Source: Clostridia bacterium
Lineage (GTDB): Bacteria; Bacillota_A; Clostridia; Christensenellales; Aristaeellaceae
Length of the DNA: 5,764 nt
Reading direction: 5' to 3'
NCBI GenBank assembly: GCA_017432405.1
Contig: JAFRJF010000263.1
Coordinates: 1-5,764, forward strand
Position numbers and translations under genes: made by a program. Positions 1 through 4,999 of the stretch are shown here, in pieces (position 1 is the first letter of the stretch; each line of letters opens with the position of its first letter). A model generated the notes under the pieces. The model was given only the letters and a program-made list of their open reading frames with translations. It had not been told where the DNA came from and did not search any database.

Positions 1-130
1 CGCGCTCGGGGGAATTGGAGTTGGAGTAGATGCGGATCGTGTAGTCGGAATAATCCTCTGCGGAAGCGGAGACCGCCGCCAGGGAGAGGGCCAGGGCTGC
101 GACCAGCAGCAGGGTCAGGAATTTCTTCAT
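1..130 (-). CDS. Secreted/lipid-free ABC transporter substrate-binding protein, N-terminal part only
   Basis: Only the first 43 codons lie in the window; the gene runs off the left edge. The protein begins MKKFLTLLLVAALALSLAAV, a typical Sec signal peptide: a Lys-Lys n-region, an Ala/Leu-rich core and an A22-S23-A24 signal peptidase I site before E25. No lipobox cysteine is visible. The mature start, DYTIRIYSNSNSPER, resembles the first beta strand of family 1 extracellular solute-binding proteins (the iron/sugar-type periplasmic-binding fold seen in clostridial ABC importers). From family knowledge the protein would capture a small solute outside the membrane and hand it to a permease, which would lie outside this window. 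ATG start with AAGGAGGC at 138-145, seven bases upstream. It has its own consensus promoter, so it is probably not dependent on the upstream phosphatase gene. The signal peptide is clear; the substrate and exact family are inference from about 15 residues. Confidence 0.8.
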   Translation of the reverse strand, partial: MKKFLTLLLVAALALSLAAVSASAEDYSDYTIRIYSNSNSPER

Positions 131-137
131 TGAAAAA

Positions 138-164
138 GCCTCCTTGTATTGATTTCACGGAGGC
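138..164 (-). promoter_or_regulatory. Hairpin that encloses the Shine-Dalgarno of the substrate-binding protein gene
   Basis: Read on the minus strand, GCCTCC (159-164) is exactly complementary to GGAGGC (138-143), with a 15-base loop. The right arm is the ribosome binding site and is followed by TTTTT, so the element also resembles a small intrinsic terminator. The left arm sits between the -10 box (165-170) and the expected transcription start near 158. A transcript from the local promoter would therefore lack it, while read-through from the upstream phosphatase gene would carry it. The complementarity is seen directly; the function is inference. Confidence 0.4.
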
Positions 165-193
165 ATTATAGCACAATTATAAGGAATTGTAAA
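165..193 (-). promoter_or_regulatory. SigA-type promoter of the substrate-binding protein gene
   Basis: On the minus strand, -35 TTTACA (188-193) and -10 TATAAT (165-170) are separated by exactly 17 bases. This is 11 of 12 matches to the housekeeping consensus, the best promoter in the window. The start is expected near 158, giving a leader of about 28 bases before the ATG at 130. It lies just after the stop codon of the HAD phosphatase gene. Confidence 0.85.
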
Positions 194-201
194 GTCTCGA
201 T

Positions 202-1035
202 TTACATTTCACCGAGCATGTATCTCAACACGGCTTTGGCCGCGCCGTCATGGTCGCAGTCGTCCGTGACGGCGTCGGCCAGCTGCATGACCGATGCCAC
301 GGCGTTGCCCATGGCCACGGAAAAGCCTGCGGCGCACATCAGTTCTACGTCGTTGTTGCCGTCCCCCACCGCCATCGTCCGCTCGATGGGCAGGCCCAGT
401 TGATCGCACAGGGCGCGAAGGCCGTCGTCCTTGCCCGCGCCCTTCGGCGTAATCTCATACCCGATGCCCAGGCAGCCGGTGACGCAGAGGTCCACCTCCC
501 CCATGTCTTCGGTGAAGCGCGCCTTCTCCGCCTCGTCGGTGAAATAGAGCAGGAACTTGGTCATCGGCTTTCCACTCTGATGCCAGAGGGCGCGAAGGTC
601 CGGCGTGAACCGGGTGCCCGCCTCAAAGACCGACTCAAACCCGGCCATGTTATAGCGGGCGATGCTCCTTACGTCCTCGATCTGCATGTGGGACTGGTTC
701 CCGAAGAAGCCCTGGCGCAGGACGTCCCTTGGCGCGGCGATATCGAAGAGCCATTCCGCCACGTCGTCGTCGATGGCCGCCTGACGCAGCACCCGATCCG
801 CCCGCACATCATACAGGCAGCCGCCACTCTCGTTGATGGCATAGCGAATCCCCGGCACCCGGGCCAAGTGGTCCCGCAGCTCCGAAAGGCACCGCCCCGT
901 GCACAGCGCGATCACCTTCCCCGCAGCATCTGCCCGGTTCAAAGCATCCCGGGTAAAGGGCGTGATCTCATGCGCCGAGTTCAAAAGCGTGCCGTCCATA
1001 TCCAGCGCGGCGAGGTCGTAAAGTCCGTCGGTCAT
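202..1035 (-). CDS. Cof-type HAD-IIB family phosphatase
   Basis: 277 aa, the usual length for Cof/YbiV-type HAD hydrolases, which dephosphorylate sugar phosphates and other small phosphorylated metabolites in the cytoplasm. Motif I is DMDGTLL, with nucleophile D12 and general acid/base D14. Motif II is CTGR (T46). The motif III lysine is K202 in GAGKDDGL. Motif IV is GDGNNDVEL at 224-232, with D225 and D229 as Mg ligands. The alpha/beta C2B cap lies between motifs II and III, roughly residues 80-190. The reading frame stays open about 310 bases further upstream, but the ATG at 1033-1035 is chosen: it has AGGAGG six bases upstream, its own promoter, and the normal family N-terminus just before motif I. 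The extension would run through two hairpins and the 3' end of hsp20. All catalytic residues are present. Family membership is very secure; the substrate cannot be told from sequence. Confidence 0.95.
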   Translation of the reverse strand: MTDGLYDLAALDMDGTLLNSAHEITPFTRDALNRADAAGKVIALCTGRCLSELRDHLARVPGIRYAINESGGCLYDVRADRVLRQAAIDDDVAEWLFDIAAPRDVLRQGFFGNQSHMQIEDVRSIARYNMAGFESVFEAGTRFTPDLRALWHQSGKPMTKFLLYFTDEAEKARFTEDMGEVDLCVTGCLGIGYEITPKGAGKDDGLRALCDQLGLPIERTMAVGDGNNDVELMCAAGFSVAMGNAVASVMQLADAVTDDCDHDGAAKAVLRYMLGEM

Positions 1036-1063
1036 GTCCTTTCCTCCTGCGTGTGATGAGACC

Positions 1064-1092
1064 ATTATCGCAGGTCGGAGCGGATTTGGCAA
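1064..1092 (-). promoter_or_regulatory. Promoter of the HAD phosphatase gene
   Basis: On the minus strand, -35 TTGCCA (1087-1092) and -10 GATAAT (1064-1069) are 17 bases apart (10 of 12 consensus matches). It lies downstream of the two hairpins that follow hsp20. The predicted start near 1057 leaves a short leader of about 22 bases that contains the AGGAGG at 1042-1048. The phosphatase is therefore probably transcribed independently of hsp20. Confidence 0.65.
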
Positions 1093-1104
1093 GGAGGGAA
1101 AGAT

Positions 1105-1145
1105 AAAATCTGATTTATCGAGCTGTGCTCGATGAATAAGATTTT
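1105..1145. terminator. Imperfect A/T-flanked hairpin, possible bidirectional terminator
   Basis: Two 19-base arms (1105-1123 and 1127-1145) pair around a 3-base loop, with one G-A mismatch and one G-T wobble. The outer ends are AAAATCT and AGATTTT, so either strand has an A-tract before and a T-tract after the stem, as in bidirectional intrinsic terminators. It follows the GC-rich hairpin at 1153-1188 and may act as a second stop for hsp20 transcription. The structure is clear; the role is inferred. Confidence 0.55.
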
Positions 1146-1152
1146 TCCCAAA

Positions 1153-1188
1153 CGCCAGCTGCCCGGCATTTCTGCCGGGCAGCTGGCG
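1153..1188 (-). terminator. GC-rich hairpin after hsp20, likely terminator
   Basis: A perfect 16-bp inverted repeat (arms 1153-1168 and 1173-1188) begins 11 bases after the hsp20 stop codon. On the minus strand the 4-base loop is GAAA, a GNRA tetraloop that gives unusually stable RNA hairpins. The tail after the stem is only TTT before GGGAAAAAT, so the U-tract is weak. It may end transcription poorly, or mainly protect the hsp20 mRNA 3' end, with the second hairpin at 1105-1145 completing termination. Confidence 0.7.
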
Positions 1189-1199
1189 CGGGAATGATA

Positions 1200-1652
1200 T
1201 TACTGGATCTGGATCGTCTTGACCTTGGGCATGGCCTCCTGCTCCTGCTTGGGCAGGGTCAGCTTCAGCACGCCATCGTTGAACTCGGCGGTGATGTCGT
1301 CCTCCCGGATGCCCTCTACGTTGAAGGACCGGCGCATGCTGCCGCAACGGCGCTCGCGATAGACGTACCTCTCGTCTTCGCCCTTCTCCTCCTTCTTCTC
1401 GTCGTAGTCGGCGGAGATGGTCAGCATGCCGTTCGTGACCTCAACCTTCAGATCGTCCTTTTTGACGCCGGGCATGTCGGCCTCCAGGGTGAACCGGTCG
1501 CCCTCGTCCTTCACGTCCACCTTCATGGCCTGCTCGGCCCGCGTCATGCCGAAGCTGTCGAAGAGGGGCTTGAAGAAATCGCTGGTGAAATCGTCAAAGA
1601 AGCCGCGGGGCGCCACATTGTGATTGCTGCGATAAGGAATTACGTTGAACAT
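1200..1652 (-). CDS. hsp20: Small heat shock protein, Hsp20/alpha-crystallin family
   Basis: 150 aa ATP-independent holdase that binds unfolding proteins under heat stress and keeps them refoldable by DnaK/ClpB systems. Residues 1-41 form a Phe-rich N-terminal arm (GFFDDF, SDFFKPLFDSF). The alpha-crystallin domain spans about 42-135, with the ADMPGVKKDDLKV signature at 58-70 and the terminal strand motif GVLKLTLPK at 127-135. The C-terminus ends I147-Q-I149-Q, the I-x-I motif that docks into neighbouring subunits during oligomer assembly. Two in-frame ATGs lie six bases apart. The downstream one (1650-1652) is eight bases from AAGGAGG, while the upstream one (1656-1658) is only two, so the downstream start is chosen; the alternative adds Met-Asn. 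The stop is followed by two hairpins, and the promoter carries a CtsR-type operator. The gene is complete, with nothing missing. Confidence 0.96.
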   Translation of the reverse strand: MFNVIPYRSNHNVAPRGFFDDFTSDFFKPLFDSFGMTRAEQAMKVDVKDEGDRFTLEADMPGVKKDDLKVEVTNGMLTISADYDEKKEEKGEDERYVYRERRCGSMRRSFNVEGIREDDITAEFNDGVLKLTLPKQEQEAMPKVKTIQIQ

Positions 1653-1660
1653 ATTCATAT

Positions 1661-1667
1661 CCTCCTT
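1661..1667 (-). promoter_or_regulatory. Ribosome binding site that decides the hsp20 start
   Basis: AAGGAGG on the minus strand ends eight bases before the ATG at 1650-1652 but only two bases before the ATG at 1656-1658. This spacing favours the inner ATG as the real initiation codon. Confidence 0.75.
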
Positions 1668-1749
1668 TTCGCTCCTCCCTGTTGTTCGGAGCGCTGTCGT
1701 TATTGTGGTCGGCGGCGGTGCTTTCCATGCCCTCCCGCTGACAATGTCT

Positions 1750-1777
1750 ATTATGATCAATAGTCAAAGAAAGTCAA
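1750..1777 (-). promoter_or_regulatory. Promoter of hsp20
   Basis: On the minus strand, -35 TTGACT (1772-1777) and -10 CATAAT (1750-1755) are separated by 16 bases (10 of 12 consensus matches). The start is expected near 1743, giving a leader of about 90 bases. The -35 box is itself one half of the CtsR-type repeat, so repressor binding would block RNA polymerase directly. Confidence 0.75.
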
Positions 1778-1778
1778 T
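1762..1778 (+). promoter_or_regulatory. CtsR-type heat-shock operator
   Basis: The plus strand reads AGTCAAA-GAA-AGTCAAT. The published CtsR operator is a direct heptamer repeat, RGTCAAA-NAN-RGTCAAA; this site matches it at every defined position except the last (T for A). CtsR is the Firmicutes class III heat-shock repressor that controls clp genes and, in some species, small heat shock genes. The site covers the hsp20 -35 box and the adjacent spacer, as expected for a repressor. No ctsR gene is in the window, so the regulator is inferred. Confidence 0.85.
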
Positions 1779-1847
1779 ACTCTCTGCTCGATTTAACCAA
1801 CAATAAACAAATTATAGGCAGCACAAGCCAACCATAGAGAATCCCGC

Positions 1848-1876
1848 TTGACAGGCAGACACATTTCAGTTATCAT
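1848..1876 (+). promoter_or_regulatory. Promoter of the nucleotide-sugar epimerase gene
   Basis: -35 TTGACA (1848-1853) and -10 TATCAT (1871-1876) have a 17-base spacer, 11 of 12 matches to the housekeeping consensus. The start is expected near 1883, with a leader of about 47 bases that contains AGGAGG at 1916-1921. It diverges from the hsp20 promoter, with about 70 bases between the two -35 boxes. Confidence 0.8.
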
Positions 1877-1890
1877 CAATAATGAACTGA
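1866..1890. promoter_or_regulatory. Inverted repeat over the epimerase -10 box, possible operator
   Basis: TCAGTT (1866-1871) and AACTGA (1885-1890) are exact inverted copies 13 bases apart. They bracket the -10 box and expected start site of the epimerase gene, a common placement for repressor operators. Six-base arms can arise by chance in AT-rich DNA, and I do not recognise a specific regulator for this motif. Confidence 0.25.
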
Positions 1891-1929
1891 TCAAGCATCA
1901 GCAAGCGATGTATTCAGGAGGAATGGACC

Positions 1930-3003
1930 ATGACCAAAACCCATGTGAACCTGGACGGCAGGACGATCCTGGTCACCGGCTCCCCCGGCTTTATCGGGGC
2001 CAATCTTGTACTGCGCCTGCTCAGTACGATGAAAGCCGGTACCGTCGTCAGCCTGGACAATATGAACGATTACTACGACCCGAAGCTGAAGGAATACCGG
2101 CTGAGCCTGATCGAGAAGGCCGCATCGGAATCCCCCGTGAAGCATGTGTTTGTCAGGGGCTCCATTGCCGACAAGGCGCTTGTGGACGGCTTGTTTGATG
2201 AATATGCGCCCGGCGTTGTCGTCAATCTCGCCGCCCAGGCCGGAGTGCGCTACAGCATCGACCATCCCGAGGCCTACATAGAGAGCAACCTGGTGGGCTT
2301 TTACAACATTCTCGAAGCCTGCCGCCACCATCCGGTGGCCCACCTGGTGTACGCCTCCTCCTCGTCGGTGTACGGCGGCAACAAAAAGGTGCCCTTCAGC
2401 ACAGACGACAAGGTGGACCATCCCGTCAGCCTGTATGCCGCGACGAAGAAGTCCAACGAGTTGATGGCCCACAGCTACGCCAAGCTCTACGACATCCCCT
2501 GCACCGGCCTGCGCTTCTTTACCGTGTACGGCCCTGCGGGGCGTCCGGATATGTTCTACTATTCGGCCACTGAGAAGCTGCTTCGGGGCGAGACCATAAA
2601 GATATTCAATTACGGCAACTGCCTGCGGGATTTCACCTACATCGACGACATCGTGGAAGGCGTTTTGCGGGTGATGCAGGGCGCGCCCCAGCGCCAAAAG
2701 GGCGAGGACGGCCTGCCCATCCCCCCCTATGCGCTGTACAACATCGGCGGCGGCAAGCCGGAGAACCTGCTGGATTACATCGCCGTGCTGCAGCGGGAGC
2801 TGGTGCGCGCAGGCCTGCTACCCGGGGATTACGACTTCAACGCGCACCGTGAGCTTGTGGCGATGCAGCCCGGCGATGTGCCGGTGACCTATGCCGACAG
2901 CAGCGCCCTGGAGGCCGACTACGGCTTCCGCCCCGCCATCGGGATAAGGGAGGGGCTGAGAAGCTTCGCGGAGTGGTATGCGTCTTACAGGAAACAGGCA
3001 TAG
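1930..3003 (+). CDS. NAD-dependent nucleotide-sugar epimerase, UDP-glucuronate 4-epimerase type
   Basis: 357 aa extended short-chain dehydrogenase/reductase, a soluble cytoplasmic enzyme. The Rossmann nucleotide-binding loop is TGSPGFIGANL at 16-26 (G17, G20, G23), preceded by a beta strand and followed by D43 after the second strand. The catalytic region has YASSSSVYG at 141-149 and the Y169-x3-K173 pair. Downstream, RFFTVYGPAGRPDM (195-208) and RDFTYIDDIVEGV (233-245) are typical of the CapI/GAE group that interconverts UDP-glucuronate and UDP-galacturonate for surface polysaccharides; UDP-glucose/galactose epimerases are the main alternative. ATG start with AGGAGG eight bases upstream. The usual Ala-Ala of the glycine-rich loop is Ser18-Pro19. 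It stands alone with its own promoter and a hairpin 12 bases after its stop, so no polysaccharide cluster confirms the substrate. The family is very secure; the substrate is moderate. Confidence 0.93.
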   Translation: MTKTHVNLDGRTILVTGSPGFIGANLVLRLLSTMKAGTVVSLDNMNDYYDPKLKEYRLSLIEKAASESPVKHVFVRGSIADKALVDGLFDEYAPGVVVNLAAQAGVRYSIDHPEAYIESNLVGFYNILEACRHHPVAHLVYASSSSVYGGNKKVPFSTDDKVDHPVSLYAATKKSNELMAHSYAKLYDIPCTGLRFFTVYGPAGRPDMFYYSATEKLLRGETIKIFNYGNCLRDFTYIDDIVEGVLRVMQGAPQRQKGEDGLPIPPYALYNIGGGKPENLLDYIAVLQRELVRAGLLPGDYDFNAHRELVAMQPGDVPVTYADSSALEADYGFRPAIGIREGLRSFAEWYASYRKQA

Positions 3004-3015
3004 AACACCAATGAG

Positions 3016-3051
3016 ACAGTCCCCCGTGGAATGCATTCCGCGGGGGACTGT
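3016..3051. terminator. Shared hairpin between convergent epimerase and symporter genes
   Basis: The two 17-base arms (3016-3032 and 3035-3051) are complementary with a single G-T wobble, and contain a five-base C run against a five-base G run. The hairpin lies 12 bases after the epimerase stop and 14 bases before the symporter stop, so it can fold in both transcripts. Neither side has a real T-tract, so it may need Rho or act as an mRNA end-protecting structure rather than a classical intrinsic terminator. Confidence 0.7.
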
Positions 3052-3065
3052 TCGTATCGTCTCAA

Positions 3066-4457
3066 TTATCCCAGTATGCCCTTGTTCGCGTTCTTCAGCG
3101 TCGGGATCGGGGTGTTGTCCAGGTCGTTGATGTGGCTGCCGGAATACCTCTTTGTCTCCTTGGCGATGACGCCGGAGAGCAGCAGCACGGCGAAGATGTT
3201 CGGGATGGCCATCAGGCCGTTCATGAAGTCGGCCAGGTCCCATACCACGCCGATCTTCAGCATCGAACCCAGGAACACGCCGATGACCCACAGGATCTTG
3301 TAGGGCAGGATGATCTTCTCGCCGAACAGATACACCGAGCAGCGCTCGCCGTAGTAGTACCAGCCGAGGATCGTGGAGAAGGCGAAGGTGATCAGGCCGA
3401 TCACCAGCACCGGCAGACCCACGTGGGGGATCATCGAAAACGCCTGGCTGGTCAGCACCGAGCCGTCGCCGGAAAGGCCGTCAATGTGGGGGTACTTGAT
3501 GATGCAGGTCACCAGCACCAGTCCGGTCATCAGGCAGATGACCACGGTGTCCCAGAAGGTGCCGGTCATGGAGACCAGCGCCTGGCGCTTGGGGTTGCGG
3601 GTCTTGGCCGCGGAAGCCACCAGCGGGGCGGAGCCCATGCCGGATTCGTTGGAGAAAAGGCCCCGGGCGAAACCGTAGCGGCAGGCCATGGTGATGGTGC
3701 TGCCGATGAAGCCGCCGCCCATGGCCCTGGGGCTGAAGGCGGAGCTGACGATGACCCCGATGGCCTGGCCCAGCACGTCGGCGTTCATGATCAGTATGAC
3801 CAGGCAGCCCAGGAAATAGAACAGCGCCATGAAGGGCACCAGCATCTCCGAAACCCGGGTGATGGACTTGATGCCGCCGATGATCACCAGCCCCACCAGC
3901 GCGCTGAGCACGATGGCCACGGCGATAGGCGGGATGTTGAAGTTCTGGGTGATGTTGCCCACCACGGCGTTCGCCTGCACCATGCAACCGATGCCGAAGC
4001 CGCACAGCGAAGCCAGCAGCGCAAACAGTATGCCGGCCCAGCGGGCGTGCAGGCCCCGGTCCAGCGCGTACATCGCGCCGCCGATCATCGTGCCGTTCTC
4101 GCTCTTCACACGATACTTGACGGCGATGATGGTCTCGGCATACTTCGTGGCGATGCCGAACACGCCGGTCAGCCACATCCACAGCACCGATCCCGGTCCG
4201 CCAAGGGCGATGGCCGTGCCGACGCCGACGATATTGCCGGTGCCGATGGTCGAGGACAGCGCCGTGGTCAGGGCGCCGAACTGGGACACGTCACCTTCGG
4301 AGCCCTCGTCCCGGGTCACACTCATGCGAATTGCCTTGAAGATGTCCTTCTGTATGAAGCCCGTTCGGATTGTCATGAAGATATGTGTTCCAAAGAGCAG
4401 TATGATCAGCGGCCAGCCCCAGAGAAAGCTGTCCAGCTTGCCGATAATATCAGCCAT
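3066..4457 (-). CDS. AGCS family sodium:alanine/glycine symporter
   Basis: 463 aa, full length for the alanine-or-glycine:cation symporter family (AlsT/DagA type), an inner-membrane LeuT-fold carrier that imports small neutral amino acids with Na+. The first membrane segment is WGWPLIILLFGTHIFM at 13-28. The family core SSTIGTGNIVGV (68-79) is followed by GGPGSVLWMW at 86-95. The signature ARGLFSNESGMGSAP (264-278) leads into TFWDTVVICLMTGLV (300-314). About ten hydrophobic segments are visible, and the C-terminal tail is hydrophilic. The signature has Glu-Ser-Gly (271-273) where many members have Glu-Ala-Gly, and ASAAKT (281-286) where many have AHAAAKT; this suggests a subfamily rather than damage. 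ATG start with a G-rich ribosome site six bases upstream. It is convergent with the epimerase and divergent from the hotdog gene, each with its own promoter. The substrate is inferred from the family only. Confidence 0.95.
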   Translation of the reverse strand: MADIIGKLDSFLWGWPLIILLFGTHIFMTIRTGFIQKDIFKAIRMSVTRDEGSEGDVSQFGALTTALSSTIGTGNIVGVGTAIALGGPGSVLWMWLTGVFGIATKYAETIIAVKYRVKSENGTMIGGAMYALDRGLHARWAGILFALLASLCGFGIGCMVQANAVVGNITQNFNIPPIAVAIVLSALVGLVIIGGIKSITRVSEMLVPFMALFYFLGCLVILIMNADVLGQAIGVIVSSAFSPRAMGGGFIGSTITMACRYGFARGLFSNESGMGSAPLVASAAKTRNPKRQALVSMTGTFWDTVVICLMTGLVLVTCIIKYPHIDGLSGDGSVLTSQAFSMIPHVGLPVLVIGLITFAFSTILGWYYYGERCSVYLFGEKIILPYKILWVIGVFLGSMLKIGVVWDLADFMNGLMAIPNIFAVLLLSGVIAKETKRYSGSHINDLDNTPIPTLKNANKGILG

Positions 4458-4463
4458 GTTCTA

Positions 4464-4471
4464 TCCCCCCT
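4464..4471 (-). promoter_or_regulatory. Unusual G-run ribosome binding site of the symporter gene
   Basis: The minus strand reads AGGGGGGA six bases before the ATG. It lacks the GGAGG seen at the other genes and would pair with the anti-Shine-Dalgarno through a G-U wobble. This may mean weaker initiation for this membrane protein. Confidence 0.55.
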
Positions 4472-4488
4472 ATTTATTTCACTAAATA

Positions 4489-4517
4489 ATATTACCACAT
4501 TCTTCCGTTCCAGGCAA
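4489..4517 (-). promoter_or_regulatory. Likely promoter of the AGCS symporter gene
   Basis: On the minus strand, -35 TTGCCT (4512-4517) and -10 TAATAT (4489-4494) are 17 bases apart, 8 of 12 consensus matches. It is the best candidate in the 130-base divergent gap. The -10 region is very AT-rich, so the exact -10 register is uncertain. Confidence 0.45.
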
Positions 4518-4531
4518 GCGGATATTTGTTG

Positions 4532-4559
4532 TTGCATTTTCCCACTGTTTGAATATAAT
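4532..4559 (+). promoter_or_regulatory. Likely promoter of the hotdog thioesterase gene
   Basis: A perfect -10 TATAAT (4554-4559) lies 16 bases after a weak -35 TTGCAT (4532-4537). The start is expected near 4566, about 22 bases before the ATG. The -35 box is back to back with the symporter -35 (4512-4517), only 14 bases away, so the two divergent genes may share control. Confidence 0.5.
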
Positions 4560-4587
4560 ATAAGAAAACCACCCGGAGGATTCGACA

Positions 4588-4998
4588 ATGCCCGTATTCG
4601 AAACCATCGACCAGGCCCGCGCCTACTTTGAAGGCGACCGCTTCGCGCTGGAAAACGGCGTCACCATCGACGAACTCTCCCCTGCCGGCGCCGTTTGCAG
4701 CTTTGAAATTACAACCCGCCATCGCAACGCCGAGGGCGGCGTGATGGGCGGGGCCATATTCACGCTGGTCGACCTGGCCTTCGCCGTGGCCGCCAACAAC
4801 ATCCACAAACCCACCGTAGCCCAGCAGGTCAGCATGAACTTCCTCAGCGGCAGCCGTGGCAGCCGCCTGACCGCCCGGGCGACCTGCCGCAAGGACGGGC
4901 GCAGCAGCTGCGTTTACAACGTAGATGTGTCAGACGACCTGGGCCGGGATATCGCCCAGGCCACCGTCACCGGCTTCAAGCTGACCGGGAAGCGGTAA
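4588..4998 (+). CDS. PaaI-like hotdog-fold acyl-CoA thioesterase
   Basis: 136 aa, standard length for single-domain PaaI/YbgC-type hotdog thioesterases, which hydrolyse acyl- or aryl-CoA thioesters as cytoplasmic dimers or tetramers. The central signature runs RHRNAEGGVMGGAIFTLVD at 44-62: H45 and N47 before the loop, then G54-G55 at the start of the central hotdog helix, which ends near AAN at 68-70. D62 is in the position of the catalytic acid of PaaI enzymes. The His of the common HGG motif is Met53 here, a substitution I recall in many Firmicutes relatives. The rest, QQVSMNFLSGSRGSRLTARA and GRDIAQATVTGFKL, matches the later beta strands. ATG start with GGAGG eight bases upstream. It is divergent from the symporter, and its TAA ends one base from the stop of the convergent deformylase gene. 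Family secure; substrate unknown. Confidence 0.92.
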   Translation: MPVFETIDQARAYFEGDRFALENGVTIDELSPAGAVCSFEITTRHRNAEGGVMGGAIFTLVDLAFAVAANNIHKPTVAQQVSMNFLSGSRGSRLTARATCRKDGRSSCVYNVDVSDDLGRDIAQATVTGFKLTGKR

Positions 4999-4999
4999 T

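Noticed and set aside
1036..1347. N-terminal extension of the HAD frame up to 1347
   Set aside because: It overlaps the two hairpins and the 3' end of hsp20. The internal ATG at 1033-1035 has an ideal ribosome site and promoter and gives the normal family length.
1653..1743. RNA thermometer in the roughly 90-base hsp20 leader
   Set aside because: The leader can form a 6-bp stem (CGCTCC with GGAGCG), but this lies just upstream of the ribosome site and does not cover it. No anti-Shine-Dalgarno or FourU/ROSE-like stretch is visible.
1811..1816. A second minus-strand -10 box (TATAAT) upstream of the hsp20 promoter
   Set aside because: No acceptable -35 box or extended -10 lies at the right distance, and the region is AT-rich enough for a chance match.
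1653..1929. CIRCE element (HrcA operator) for the heat shock gene
   Set aside because: The TTAGCACTC-N9-GAGTGCTAA inverted repeat is absent; the direct repeat present is CtsR type.
3132..4631. A 499-codon open frame on the plus strand opposite the symporter gene
   Set aside because: It is rich in His, Gln, Asp and Gly with no recognisable domain, lacks a ribosome site, and mirrors a convincing AGCS gene. It is a shadow caused by high GC.
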